The notes below the pieces were generated by a model. It saw only the letters and a list, made by a program, of their open reading frames with translations. It had not been told where the DNA came from and made no database searches. The translations under genes and the position numbers were made by a program. Source: Teichococcus rhizosphaerae (GTDB lineage: Bacteria > Pseudomonadota > Alphaproteobacteria > Acetobacterales > Acetobacteraceae). Taken from it: a stretch of DNA of 64,000 nt. This document shows positions 17,619-25,643 of the stretch, in pieces (position 1 is the stretch's first letter; every line of letters starts with the position of its first letter). The stretch spans positions 62,001 to 126,000 of the forward strand of contig NZ_PDNU01000006.1 of assembly GCF_002631185.1 (NCBI RefSeq), written 5' to 3'.

Positions 17619-18368
17619 TCAGCCCTGGCCGAACAGGCGCCTGAAGCCGTCGGTCACGCGCTTGACGTATTCCGGCTCGCGCGCGCGCCAGTAGCGCGGG
17701 TCGCGCATCATCCGGCGCAGCGCCTGCTCGTCGAGCTGCTCGGCCGGCTCGGCGTCGCGCACCAGGCCGGGCTCGCCCTTGGCCATCATGCGGTGCAGCG
17801 CCAGCACGCCCTCGGCGGTGGTGGACAGCGCCTCGAACACCGGCGGCGCCAGGTTGGCGCGGCCCCAGGCGGCGATCTGCGGCGCGAGGCGCTGATACGC
17901 CTCCTCGCCGCCCAGTTCCTGGGCCAGCCTGCCGCGCTGCTTCTGCGCCTCGTAATCGGCCGCCGCCTCGGCGATCAGCGGCAGCAGCCGCTCCGCCGCG
18001 AGGTCGTAGACGAGCTGCACCTGCTGGCAGGTGAAGCCCGCCGCGTGCAGCCGCGCGTTCACCGCCGCGTCCGGCCCGCACATCTCGTGGCGCGGCTCGA
18101 TGGCGTATTCCTCGGGCGTCTCCGGCACGCCCATGGCGCGCAGGAAGCGGATGCGCTCCTCCTCCGGCGCGTCCTCGCCCGGCGGCCCGAAGCTGGCGGG
18201 GGCAACGCGCTGGGACAGGCGCTTCTCCAGCTCACGGTAGGACTTCAGCAGCGCGTCCACGCGCAGGGACCGGCTCTCGGCATCCCAGAACTTCTCCGGC
18301 ACATCCTCCGGCCGGCCGGGGGGCGGGCCAGCCGGCTCCGGCGCGGGTTCCAGCAGATTCTCGGACAT
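17619..18368 (-). CDS. Capsid assembly scaffolding protein (T7 gp9-like)
   Basis: 249 residues. The N-terminus is Pro/Glu-rich and disordered, followed by VPEKFWDAESRSLRVDALLKSYRELEKRL, the usual start of podovirus scaffold proteins, and a long charged helical body with a basic C-terminus suited to capsid binding. ATG at 18368 was chosen over an upstream GTG (18380) because GGAG sits 11 bases before the ATG but abuts the GTG. It begins 9 bp after the portal stop. A 177-bp GC-rich gap with a GGCCCCGCGGGGCC palindrome (17501-17514) separates it from the capsid gene; nothing else was seen there. Confidence 0.82.
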   Translation of the reverse strand: MSENLLEPAPEPAGPPPGRPEDVPEKFWDAESRSLRVDALLKSYRELEKRLSQRVAPASFGPPGEDAPEEERIRFLRAMGVPETPEEYAIEPRHEMCGPDAAVNARLHAAGFTCQQVQLVYDLAAERLLPLIAEAAADYEAQKQRGRLAQELGGEEAYQRLAPQIAAWGRANLAPPVFEALSTTAEGVLALHRMMAKGEPGLVRDAEPAEQLDEQALRRMMRDPRYWRAREPEYVKRVTDGFRRLFGQG

Positions 18369-18376
18369 GCGGGTCG

Positions 18377-19804
18377 TCACTCCTCGACGGGGTTCAGGAG
18401 ACCGGCCGGCGCGGCGAGCGTGCGGGCCAGGTGGCGGGTCGCCGCCGCCAGGTCGAGCTGCGCCGCGGCCGTGGGGCCCAGCGCCGCCACGGCCTGCAGG
18501 AACAGCAGCGTGTTGGCGGCGTCGGCGCGGCCCTGCACGCGGGCCAGCGGCGACTGGTAGGTCAGCCGCGCCTCGCGCCCGTCCAGCATCACCGGCGGCA
18601 CCTCGCCGCGGCGGCGCAGGATGGCGAGGCAGCGGCCGATCAGCGGCGTCAGCAGCTCGGCCTGCATCCGGCCATAGGTGGCGCCGAGCATCCGCGCGCT
18701 CTCGGCGCTGCGCTCCAGCACCTCGGTCGCCGTCATCGGCGTCTGGCGCGGCAGGGTCAGCCGGTCGGCCAGCAGGGCGCTCCGGATGCGCGCCCGGAGG
18801 TCGTCCAGCACGAGCTGCGAGACATCGAAATTGCCCGGCGCCGCCAGCGGCGTCAGGCCGGAGGAGCCCGGCGCCTTGGGGATGATGGCGCCCGGCACCA
18901 GCCGCACCGTGGCGGGGTTCAGCACCCCGTCATCCTCCGCCTGCCAGATGCCGGTGGCGGCGATGGAGGCGTTCTTCAGCACCAGCTCCACCACCTTGTT
19001 GGCGGTGCGGATGTCGGGCAGCGCCTTCATCACCGGGCCGCGGCCATAGACCTCGCCCGGCAGCTTCATCCAGCGGAAGGCGATGAAGGGGCTGTCGAGG
19101 AAGCGGCCGGTGGCCAGCGGCACCGCCTGTCCCTCCCAGTCCAGCACCGCGAGGTAGGCGCTGCCATGCCCCTCCGGCCAGACGGCCTCGACCACCCGGT
19201 GGCGGGGCGGCGCCTGCTCCGGCGCCCGCTCGGCGAGCATCGCGGCCGGCAGCGCCGCGCCGGGAAAGCGGGCCCGGATCGCGGCCGGCTCCAGCATCAC
19301 GCTGCGATAGACGGTGTCCAGCCGCCCGCCCGCTCCCTCCTCCAGCACCGCCTCGCGCAGCGGCACGGCGGTGAAGCGCAGCGCCGAGGCCGCGCCGGGC
19401 GGCGCCTCCTCCACCAGCAGCACGCCGGTGCCGGCCACCACCAGGTCGAGAAAGGCCTGGTGCATCTCCAGCGCGAAGTTGGAGCGGTCGAGATGGCCCT
19501 GCAGCGTCTCGGCCGCGTGCTCCAGCGCGGCGGCGGCGGCGGCGCCGTCCGGCCCCTCGGCCAGGGCGCGGCTCGGGGCGAGGCCGAACCAGCGCGACCA
19601 GGGCGGCGTCAGCTCGGCCAGCAGGCTGGCGGCGAGCTGCTCGGCGGCATCGGGTGCCGTCGCGTCATACAGGGCGGGGCCGCCGCTGCCGGGGGTGCCG
19701 GCCAGGACGTGGTCGTAGCATTCCTGCCAGACGCTTTCCCAGGGGCGGCGCCGGTCCTGCGCCGCCTGGTGGCGGGCCAGCAGGGTCTCGGGCGTCAGGC
19801 TCAT
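18377..19804 (-). CDS. Portal / head-tail connector protein (T7 gp8-like)
   Basis: 475-residue portal protein forming the ring through which DNA is packaged and ejected; T7 gp8 is 536 aa. Typical T7-type features: WESVWQECYDHVLAG near residue 25, LAASLLAELTPPWSRWFGL (about 58-76), FIAFRWMKLPGEVYGRGPVM (about 240-260), and DRLTLPRQTPMTATEVLER (about 343-361), the signature of Head-tail_con proteins. ATG 19804 chosen; it lies 4 bp after the stop of the small upstream gene. Intact frame. Confidence 0.9.
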   Translation of the reverse strand: MSLTPETLLARHQAAQDRRRPWESVWQECYDHVLAGTPGSGGPALYDATAPDAAEQLAASLLAELTPPWSRWFGLAPSRALAEGPDGAAAAAALEHAAETLQGHLDRSNFALEMHQAFLDLVVAGTGVLLVEEAPPGAASALRFTAVPLREAVLEEGAGGRLDTVYRSVMLEPAAIRARFPGAALPAAMLAERAPEQAPPRHRVVEAVWPEGHGSAYLAVLDWEGQAVPLATGRFLDSPFIAFRWMKLPGEVYGRGPVMKALPDIRTANKVVELVLKNASIAATGIWQAEDDGVLNPATVRLVPGAIIPKAPGSSGLTPLAAPGNFDVSQLVLDDLRARIRSALLADRLTLPRQTPMTATEVLERSAESARMLGATYGRMQAELLTPLIGRCLAILRRRGEVPPVMLDGREARLTYQSPLARVQGRADAANTLLFLQAVAALGPTAAAQLDLAAATRHLARTLAAPAGLLNPVEE

Positions 19805-19808
19805 GCGT

Positions 19809-20042
19809 TCATTCCCCAAGCAGGGTCTTGCGGGCACCGGCCAAGCCGGCGGCGGGGGCGGCGTCCAGCACGCCGCGGGCGGAGGTGGTGATGGTGCCCG
19901 CCAGCCCGCGGCGGGATCGTGTCTGGTTCTCCGCCCGGTCGGCCTGGGCGGCGGCCTCGGGGGTGGGGCCGGCGGGCGGGGGCTCGGCCGGCGTGGTCGG
20001 GGTCACGACCACCGGCTTCGGGGCGCGGAACAGGCCACCCAT
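19809..20042 (-). CDS. Small pre-portal phage protein (T7 gp7.3 position)
   Basis: 77 residues: Pro/Ala-rich N-terminal half, then RRGLAGTITTSARGVLD and a C-terminal ARKTLLGE. Small proteins with this GT-I-TS-GVL pattern and a KTLLG end commonly precede portal genes in short-tailed phages of alphaproteobacteria (family knowledge, not checked here). T7 has the tail-assembly protein gp7.3 in this position. It is the first structural gene, 51 bp after a strong hairpin, and almost abuts the portal gene. The function is inferred from position only. Confidence 0.65.
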   Translation of the reverse strand: MGGLFRAPKPVVVTPTTPAEPPPAGPTPEAAAQADRAENQTRSRRGLAGTITTSARGVLDAAPAAGLAGARKTLLGE

Positions 20043-20092
20043 GCGCGTTCGGGCTCCTTCGGGATGCGGCGGGAAAGCTCCCGGAAAGCCAC

Positions 20093-20123
20093 GAACCCGC
20101 CCGGAGCGGGTCCGGGCGGGTTC
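20093..20123. other. Perfect 12-bp hairpin in the structural operon leader
   Basis: GAACCCGCCCGG / CCGGGCGGGTTC with a 7-nt loop, between the H/C-protein gene and the pre-portal gene. No T-tract. It could be a terminator remnant, an RNase III-type processing site (T7 late RNAs are processed by RNase III), or a 5' stabiliser of the structural mRNA. Confidence 0.5.
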
Positions 20124-20183
20124 GAGAGGTCTGCGGGGAGCGGGAGGATGCCTCAGGGCGCAACTCACCCGTTGACGAGGACC

Positions 20184-20212
20184 TGTTTAACCAACCGGAA
20201 GGCTCGCGTCAA
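20184..20212 (-). promoter_or_regulatory. Possible promoter for the structural operon
   Basis: On the minus strand, TTGACG (20207-20212), a 17-nt spacer and TAAACA (20184-20189), overlapping the stop codon of the preceding gene in an AT-rich patch. The -10 match is weak (3 of 6), so this is tentative. Confidence 0.35.
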
Positions 20213-20657
20213 GGATTTTTTTCCTATTTTCTTTTTCGTTCACCAAGGCCTGGTACAACCCGTGGGGGGTGAAGGCCCATGGCGCCCCCGCCCCCAGCAC
20301 AGCCCGGCACAGCTGAACGCAGGAATAAAGGCTTATATTCGGCAGCCAGCCATCCCCCGCCGGCGGCCCGGGGCGGAAGGGCCCCACAACCGACAGACCC
20401 GCGCGGCGGTAGAAGGCCGGAAGATCGAACTCGGCCGCCACACCGGCGCGGCTCACCAGCAGCCGCCCCGAAAGCGGCTCGACCAGGCTCCATCCCTGCC
20501 GGTCGCGGATGGCCGCGAAGCAGTGGCGGAAGCCGGGCCGCAGCAGCCGCAGCCAGGGCTGGTCCGCCTGCCCGCCGAAGCCGATCCACACCTGCTGCTC
20601 GCCTTCCGCCAGGGCGTGGCGTGGCGAGAGCCGCCATGGCCGCGCGGCCGGCTGCAT
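20187..20657 (-). CDS. Phage-cassette protein with His/Cys pair, possible permuted papain-like fold
   Basis: 156 residues, no named family recognised. Candidate active-site residues are His45 (GFRHCFAAI) and Cys113 (LYSCVQLCRAVLG), followed by APWAFTPHGLYQAL. The order His then Cys, with about 68 residues between, is that of circularly permuted NlpC/P60-papain-type enzymes; this is inference. The C-terminus (NEKENRKKILDAS) is AT-rich and lysine-rich, unlike its neighbours. ATG 20657 is preferred to a GTG at 20669 because GGAAGG stands 12 bases before the ATG but touches the GTG. It follows the previous gene closely and is presumably cotranscribed with it. Confidence 0.62.
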   Translation of the reverse strand: MQPAARPWRLSPRHALAEGEQQVWIGFGGQADQPWLRLLRPGFRHCFAAIRDRQGWSLVEPLSGRLLVSRAGVAAEFDLPAFYRRAGLSVVGPFRPGPPAGDGWLPNISLYSCVQLCRAVLGAGAPWAFTPHGLYQALVNEKENRKKILDASLPVG

Positions 20658-20665
20658 GGCGGCGC

Positions 20666-21097
20666 TCACCCTTCCCACCGCCGCGGCAGGGGCACCACCT
20701 CGGCCGTCTCGCCAAGGCTCGGGCCAGCCACGATCCCCTTGATACGCAAAGGCCACTCCAGGCGCTGCATGGCTTCCGACCAGATCCGCCAGTCATTCCT
20801 CTCCGCCAAGCAGGCGGGGTCCGGGGCCATGCCACGCTCGCCCCAGAGGCGCATGATGCGGGCATGAACCAGGTCGATGCGGCGCTGGCGATAGAGCCGG
20901 TCCAGGCACTTCACCACGTCGTCCGGATCGCAGGGCCGCAGGGCGCGCCCGGCGCCGGCCACCACCCGGGCGCCGTCGCGGCGCGCGGTCAGCGCGGCCA
21001 TGGTCCAGAACCAGGCCTCGTCGGCGCTGCGGAACGGCTCGGCCTTCGCCAGGGAAGCCAGGACCGTGGTGGCATTGGAGCGGAGAGCGGCCGTCAT
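20666..21097 (-). CDS. Early phage-cassette protein of unknown function
   Basis: 143 residues; no domain I can name. Contains DEAWFWTMAALTARRDGAR (about 24-42), RPCDPDDVVKCLDRLYRQRRIDLVHARI (about 53-80) and a DWRIWSEAMQRLEWPLRIKGIV block near the C-terminus, a helical, basic protein that might bind nucleic acid or a regulator. First gene downstream of the repressor-controlled divergent promoter. An in-frame ATG at 21139 exists, but it would overlap the predicted -10 box, so ATG 21097 is used. Confidence 0.62.
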   Translation of the reverse strand: MTAALRSNATTVLASLAKAEPFRSADEAWFWTMAALTARRDGARVVAGAGRALRPCDPDDVVKCLDRLYRQRRIDLVHARIMRLWGERGMAPDPACLAERNDWRIWSEAMQRLEWPLRIKGIVAGPSLGETAEVVPLPRRWEG

Positions 21098-21134
21098 GGG
21101 GGCTATGCCTCGCCAATAGGTTGATGACTTGTTC

Positions 21135-21170
21135 ATCATTGCGAGCGCTCATCCTAGGCGTCAACACCTA
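21135..21170 (-). promoter_or_regulatory. Divergent cassette promoter with overlapping operator
   Basis: Minus-strand TTGACG (21159-21164), 18-nt spacer, AATGAT (21135-21140). The -35 box lies inside an inverted repeat TAGGCGT-CA-ACACCTA (21155-21170; one mismatch between arms). A repressor dimer bound there would cover the -35 box. A related CCTAGG lies at 21208-21213 near the repressor promoter. Binding by the adjacent S24 repressor is inferred. Confidence 0.5.
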
Positions 21171-21188
21171 AATGTGATCATGTTCCTA

Positions 21189-21217
21189 TTGATTCCGGAT
21201 TGCTGACCTAGGATAAT
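21189..21217 (+). promoter_or_regulatory. Repressor promoter, probably giving a leaderless mRNA
   Basis: TTGATT (21189-21194), exactly 17 nt, GATAAT (21212-21217). The expected start point, about 7 nt on, falls at or next to the ATG at 21224, and there is no Shine-Dalgarno before that ATG. This recalls lambda PRM, where cI mRNA starts at its AUG. Confidence 0.55.
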
Positions 21218-21223
21218 CGGCCC

Positions 21224-21874
21224 ATGCGTCACGACGACATCTGGCGGGCGGTCGATGCCCTGGCAGCCGAGCACGGCCTGTCTCCCTCCGGCCTTGCCCG
21301 CAAGGCTGGTCTCGACCCCACCGCCTTCAATCCGTCGAAACGTGTCGGCGCCGACGGCCGCGCCCGCTGGCCCTCGACGGAAAGCATCGCCAAGATCCTC
21401 TCTGCCACCGGCACGGAAATGGACAGCTTCGCCTCGCTGGTGACTGGCGCGCCGACGCTCAACAGCGCCACCGGCCGCCCCCTGTCCGGGCGCCGCATCC
21501 CGCTCATCGGCATGGCCCAGGCGGGCAGCGACGGCTATTTCGGCGATGGGGGCTACCCCGTCGGCGCCGGCTGGGACGAGATCAGCTCGCCCGAACTGGC
21601 CGACCCCAACGCCTATGCGCTGGAAATCTCCGGCGAGAGCATGGAGCCGGTGTTCCGCGACGGGGACATCATCATTGTCTCCCCCAACTCCCCCGTGCGG
21701 CGCGGCGACCGCGTGGTGGTGCGGACGGTGAAGGGCGAGGTGATGGCCAAGGAGCTGGTGCGCCAGTCCGCCCGCCGGATCGAGCTGGCCAGCCTCAACC
21801 CCGCCCACCCGCACTACAGCTTCGACCTGTCGGAGATCCTGTGGATGCACCGCATCCTCTGGGCCAGCCAGTAG
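21224..21874 (+). CDS. S24 family LexA/CI-like repressor
   Basis: 216 residues. The N-terminal helix-turn-helix domain (about 1-75) includes LSPSGLARKAGLDPTAFNPS; the C-terminal S24 peptidase domain has Ser139 (SGESMEP) and Lys176 (EVMAKEL) as the catalytic pair and an Ala100-Gly101 bond (MAQAGSDG) at the usual self-cleavage site. So RecA-stimulated self-cleavage and SOS-type induction are possible. Divergent from the cassette's first gene, with operator and promoter sequences between them. Caution: close relatives of this regulator occur as ordinary chromosomal genes in many alphaproteobacteria, so it may be a host gene beside, rather than part of, the cassette. Confidence 0.88.
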   Translation: MRHDDIWRAVDALAAEHGLSPSGLARKAGLDPTAFNPSKRVGADGRARWPSTESIAKILSATGTEMDSFASLVTGAPTLNSATGRPLSGRRIPLIGMAQAGSDGYFGDGGYPVGAGWDEISSPELADPNAYALEISGESMEPVFRDGDIIIVSPNSPVRRGDRVVVRTVKGEVMAKELVRQSARRIELASLNPAHPHYSFDLSEILWMHRILWASQ

Positions 21875-21883
21875 GCGGCGGAA

Positions 21884-21910
21884 GGCCCGAGGAAAAGGCC
21901 TTTCCGGGCC
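21884..21910. terminator. Hairpin between the repressor and mprF (convergent)
   Basis: GGCCCG (21884-21889) and CGGGCC (21905-21910) with a 15-nt loop that itself contains AAGGCCTT. It lies in the 45 bp between two convergent stop codons. No long T-run; bidirectional terminator by position. Confidence 0.4.
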
Positions 21911-21919
21911 GCCCGCGCG

Positions 21920-23848
21920 TCAGCGGGCGAGCTGCTCCAGCAGCCCTTGCGGATCGCGCTCGGGGGGGCAGACCAGGAAGCGGCCATCTTCCAGCGGCAC
22001 GGCGGCCAGCCCCGTATCCTCATAGGCGCGCAGCATGTCGGGGCCGACCTGCCAGAAGGCATGCGCCACGCCGTTGCGCTCGCACAGGTCGCGGAAGCGC
22101 CACAGCGCGGCGATGCGCGCCGCCTCGTCGCCCGCCGGATCGCCGAGCCCCACCCACACATCGCCCCGTCGTCGGAAGGCGAAGCCGGCGCCGCGGCCCC
22201 CCTCGGCGAAGATGGCGCCATCGGCCTGCGCCGGCACCCGCGCGCCCAGCATGGCCAGCCTGGCGCGGGCGCCGAGATCGTAGGGCATGGCGCGGATCCG
22301 CGCCGGGCGCAGCAGCCGCACCACCGCCACCAGCAGCAGCACGCCGCACAGCCCCACCGCGAAGCGCAGCGTGTGCGGCGCCTCCTCCGAGAAGGGCACG
22401 GCCCACCAGGGCTCGTCCGCCACCGGCCCCTGCCAGCCGATTCGCGCCAGGGCCAGCGCCGCCACGGCGCTGGCCGCCAGCGGCACCAGCGTGCCGGCGG
22501 TCAGCGGCTCCCCGGTCAGGCGGGCATCGCGGTAGAAGGCGGTGCGGATGCAGGCCAGCACGCCCGCCAGCGCCAGGAAGCCACCCGAGATGAACCAGGG
22601 CTCGCCGCGCAGCAGCGCCACCACCGTGCCCGCCATCAGCAGCACGATGCCCGACACCCAGGCGAGGCGCAGCCGCCGCAGCATGCCATAGGCCACCACC
22701 AGCAGCAGCGAGCCGACCACCGAGGCGGCGAAGTGGCTGGCCAGCGCCGCCCATTCGCCCGCCCAGACGGCCAGCCGCGAGCTCCGCGCCGGCAGCGCCC
22801 CGATGAACAGCAGGGCGACGCCCGCCAGGCCGGAAAGCCCGGCCAGCGCCGGCCCCTCCAGCGCATCGGTCGCGCGGCTCTCGGTGCCGAGCCGCCCCAG
22901 CAGGTGGCGGCGCTGGTTGATCTCGAAGGCGGCAAACAGCGCGCCCGCCAGGAACAGCGGGATGATGTAGTAGAAGAAGCGGAACAGCAGCAGCGCGCCG
23001 ATCACCTGCGGCGCCGGCACATAGGGCTGCAGCCCCACCAGCACCGCCGTGTCGAACACGCCAAGCCCGCCCGGTACGTTGGCCGCCAGCCCCGCCGTGT
23101 AGGCGGCGAGGTAGATACCCAGGAAGCGGGCGAAGCTCAGCCCCTCGGCCGGCGGCAGCAGCGCGTAGAAGATCATCGCCGTGACGGCGACATCGACGCC
23201 CGCCAGCACCGTCTGCGCGCAGGCCATGCGGAAGCCGGGCAGGTCGATGCGGTGCCCGAAGAGGGTGAAGTGCGGCAGGAAGCGCGAGAGCATGATGTAG
23301 CCGCCCACCACGCCGAGCAGCGCGACGCCCACCGCCTGCATCGCCCAGTGCGGCAGGTTCTCGGCGATCCAGGGCACCACCTCGGGCTCCCAGATCAGCA
23401 CCATGCCGCCCAGCGCCATGCCCCCCAGCCCGAAGGTGAGGCTGGTGAAGGCGATGACCTTGGCGATCTCGCCCGGCGTCAGCCCCCAGGCGGCGTAGAA
23501 GCGGTAGCGCACCGCGGCACCCGAGACCGCGGCGAAGCCCAGGTTGTGCGCCAGGGTGTAGGCGCAGAACGAGGCCAGCGAGGTGCGGGAATAGCTGACC
23601 GGCTTGCCGGCATAGACCGAGCCGAGCCGGTCGTAGATGGTGAGCACCGCATAGGCCAGCAGCGTCCAGCCGCCCGCCACCCACAGCGCGTGGCCGGGCA
23701 CGGCGGCGATGGCGGCGCGGATCTCCGCCATCGAGAGATCCCGCAGCTCGCGCTGCACTACATACAGGGCGCCGACCAGCAGCAGCAGGCCGAACACCGT
23801 CGGCCCATGCCGTCGCAGCAGGCCAAGGGCTCGGCCCATGCGGCTCAC
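21920..23848 (-). CDS. mprF: MprF-like lysylphosphatidylglycerol flippase/synthase with shortened C-terminus
   Basis: 642 residues. The N-terminal two thirds is a polytopic flippase region with about 13-14 membrane segments (for example [30 protein letters not shown]). From about 540 comes the start of the cytosolic aminoacyl-tRNA-dependent synthase domain ([39 protein letters not shown]). Full MprF proteins run to about 840-870 residues; here the protein stops after [20 protein letters not shown]..., so roughly the last 200 residues of the GNAT-like synthase half are missing. The stop is 45 bp from the repressor gene. It overlaps lysS by ATGA. Flipping may survive; synthesis is doubtful. Confidence 0.85.
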   Translation of the reverse strand: MSRMGRALGLLRRHGPTVFGLLLLVGALYVVQRELRDLSMAEIRAAIAAVPGHALWVAGGWTLLAYAVLTIYDRLGSVYAGKPVSYSRTSLASFCAYTLAHNLGFAAVSGAAVRYRFYAAWGLTPGEIAKVIAFTSLTFGLGGMALGGMVLIWEPEVVPWIAENLPHWAMQAVGVALLGVVGGYIMLSRFLPHFTLFGHRIDLPGFRMACAQTVLAGVDVAVTAMIFYALLPPAEGLSFARFLGIYLAAYTAGLAANVPGGLGVFDTAVLVGLQPYVPAPQVIGALLLFRFFYYIIPLFLAGALFAAFEINQRRHLLGRLGTESRATDALEGPALAGLSGLAGVALLFIGALPARSSRLAVWAGEWAALASHFAASVVGSLLLVVAYGMLRRLRLAWVSGIVLLMAGTVVALLRGEPWFISGGFLALAGVLACIRTAFYRDARLTGEPLTAGTLVPLAASAVAALALARIGWQGPVADEPWWAVPFSEEAPHTLRFAVGLCGVLLLVAVVRLLRPARIRAMPYDLGARARLAMLGARVPAQADGAIFAEGGRGAGFAFRRRGDVWVGLGDPAGDEAARIAALWRFRDLCERNGVAHAFWQVGPDMLRAYEDTGLAAVPLEDGRFLVCPPERDPQGLLEQLAR

Positions 23849-25500
23849 GCGGACGCCGCCTCCGCTTCCGGCATGGCGCCCGGGGAAGCGGAGGGGCGCG
23901 CCAGCGCCTCCTCCACCAGCCGGATCGTCTCCGGCACGCCATAGGCGGCGGCGAGGCTGCCGAAGCGCGGCCCCTGGTCGGCGCCCACCAGCACCTGGTA
24001 GAGCGCGTTGAACCAGCCGCGCGCGACGCCGGGCGAGCCGTCCTTCATCAGCTGGATGAAGGGCTCGCGCCGGCCCGCGTCATATACGTCCACCTGGATG
24101 CGCTCGGCCTGGGGCAGGCCCGGCGGCAGCGCCTCGATCTCCTCCCTGTGCGCGCGCAGCAGGTCGATCAGCGCCTGGAAGCAGGGGCGCTCCTCCGGCG
24201 TCGGCGCGCGTGGCCTCAGCCCGGGCAGCACGAAGTCCCGCGCATAGGCCACCGCGTATTCCACGAGCTGGCCGAGCAGCGGCTGCGTTTCCGGCGTGGC
24301 GCCGGGGGCGTAGTTGCGCACGAACTTCCACAGCCGCTCCGGCGTGTCGGCGGCGGCCACCGTGGCGAGGTTGAGCAGCATGCCGAAGGTCAGCGGCGGC
24401 TCGGGGCTGTTCGGCACCTCGCCGCCATGGATGTGCCAGTCGGGGTTGGCCGGATCCGGGTTGGCGCGCAGCTTCTCGCGCGCGGAGAGATACTCGTCCG
24501 TCGCGCGCGGGATGACGTCGAAATGCAGCCGCTTGGCGCGTCCCGGCTGCCCGTACATGAAGTAGGCCAGGCTCTCAGGCGGGGCGTAGCGCAGCCACTC
24601 CTCGATGGTCAGGCCATTGCCCTTGGACTTGCTGATCTTCTGCCCCTGGGCGTCGAGGAACAGCTCGTAGGTCATGCTGACCGGCGGCTCCGCCCCCAGC
24701 ACCCGGCAGATGGCCGAGGACAGCTTCACGCTGTCGATCAGGTCCTTGCCCGACATCTCGTAGTCGACGCCGAGGGCGAACCAGCGCATCGCCCAGTCCG
24801 CCTTCCACTGCGCCTTGACATGGCCGCCGGTGACGGGCGTCTCGAAGCGCTCGCCGCTGTCCGGGTCGCGCCAGACGATGGTGCCGTCCTGCGGGCGGGT
24901 TTCTTCCAGCGGCACCTGCATCACGACGCCGGTCCTGGGATGGACCGGCAGAAAAGGCGAGTAGGTCGCGCGGCGGTCCGGCCCCAGCGTCGGCAAGATG
25001 ATCTGCCGCACCTCCTCATGCACCGCCAGCATCCGCAGCAGCGCCGCGTCGAACCGGCCGGAGCGGTAATAGTCGGTGGCGGAGGCGAACTCGTATTCGA
25101 AGCCGAAGGCGTCGAGGAAGGCGCGCAGCCGGGCGTTGTTGTGGTGCCCGAAGCTCTCATGCGTGCCGAAGGGGTCGGGGATGGCGGTCAGCGACTTGCC
25201 GAGATGCTGCCGCAGCATGTCGCCGTTCGGCACGTTGTCCGGCACCTTGCGCAGCCCGTCCATGTCGTCCGAGAAGGCCAGCAGGCGGCCCTTCAGGCCG
25301 GTCATCCGCTCGAAGGCCTGGCGCACCCAGGTGGTGCGCGCCACCTCGCCGAAGGTGCCGATATGGGGCAGGCCCGAGGGGCCGTAGCCCGTCTCGAACA
25401 GCGCCGCCGGTTTGCCGGCCGCGGCGATGCGATCGGCGACCTTGGCGGCTTCCTCGAAGGGCCAGGCCTTGACGGTGCGGAGCGATGGATCGGCGGTCAT
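23845..25500 (-). CDS. lysS: Lysyl-tRNA synthetase, class I
   Basis: 551-residue class I LysRS, the archaeal-type enzyme found in many alphaproteobacteria, which charges tRNA-Lys. It has the class I motifs HIGT (His46, in [13 protein letters not shown]) and KISKS (about 287-291), and the family length is normal. Start ATG 25500 was chosen; upstream ATGs at 25512 and 25566 only add non-conserved residues. Its stop overlaps the mprF start by 4 bp, linking lysyl-tRNA production to a lysyl-tRNA-using lipid enzyme. Transcribed divergently from the dinG-type helicase; the 143-bp gap holds both promoters, none of which I can place firmly. Confidence 0.95.
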   Translation of the reverse strand: MTADPSLRTVKAWPFEEAAKVADRIAAAGKPAALFETGYGPSGLPHIGTFGEVARTTWVRQAFERMTGLKGRLLAFSDDMDGLRKVPDNVPNGDMLRQHLGKSLTAIPDPFGTHESFGHHNNARLRAFLDAFGFEYEFASATDYYRSGRFDAALLRMLAVHEEVRQIILPTLGPDRRATYSPFLPVHPRTGVVMQVPLEETRPQDGTIVWRDPDSGERFETPVTGGHVKAQWKADWAMRWFALGVDYEMSGKDLIDSVKLSSAICRVLGAEPPVSMTYELFLDAQGQKISKSKGNGLTIEEWLRYAPPESLAYFMYGQPGRAKRLHFDVIPRATDEYLSAREKLRANPDPANPDWHIHGGEVPNSPEPPLTFGMLLNLATVAAADTPERLWKFVRNYAPGATPETQPLLGQLVEYAVAYARDFVLPGLRPRAPTPEERPCFQALIDLLRAHREEIEALPPGLPQAERIQVDVYDAGRREPFIQLMKDGSPGVARGWFNALYQVLVGADQGPRFGSLAAAYGVPETIRLVEEALARPSASPGAMPEAEAASA

Positions 25501-25643
25501 GCAGCGCCCCATGCCAGCGCCGCAGCGCCCGGTCAACGCGCCGCTTGGGCAGGGCTGCCCCCGCATCCATGCGCGGCCATCACCTTTGGGAAAAACCGTG
25601 CCGCGTCCTGGCCTCGTTCGCCTTTTGCCCCTAGGTTCCGCCC

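Larger units (their letters stand above)
8191..21874. mobile_element. Podovirus (T7-like) structural cassette with repressor, no replication or integration genes
   Basis: Thirteen minus-strand genes in the order seen in T7 late genes, plus a divergent repressor at 21224-21874. Reading along the minus strand: two early genes, a gp7.3-position gene, portal (gp8-like), scaffold (gp9-like), capsid (gp10-like), a terminator, tail tubular A and B (gp11/gp12-like), a gp14-like gene, a spike (gp17-like N-terminus), a gp18-position gene, large terminase (gp19-like), a membrane/coiled-coil protein, and a lysin. About 13.7 kb. No integrase, RNA or DNA polymerase, primase, tRNA target, att repeat, or gp15/gp16-type internal protein was found. 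GC content matches the host. It could be a reduced prophage, a satellite or a domesticated gene-transfer particle; the sequence alone cannot decide. Confidence 0.7.

Noticed and set aside
21098..21139. Upstream ATG (21139) as start of the first early cassette gene
   Set aside because: It would overlap the predicted -10 box, and the added residues have no Shine-Dalgarno support; ATG 21097 fits better.
21875..21919. Frameshift as explanation for the short mprF
   Set aside because: Only 45 bp separate the mprF stop from the repressor stop, and no other frame on that strand continues with synthase-like residues, so the missing part is not simply out of frame here.
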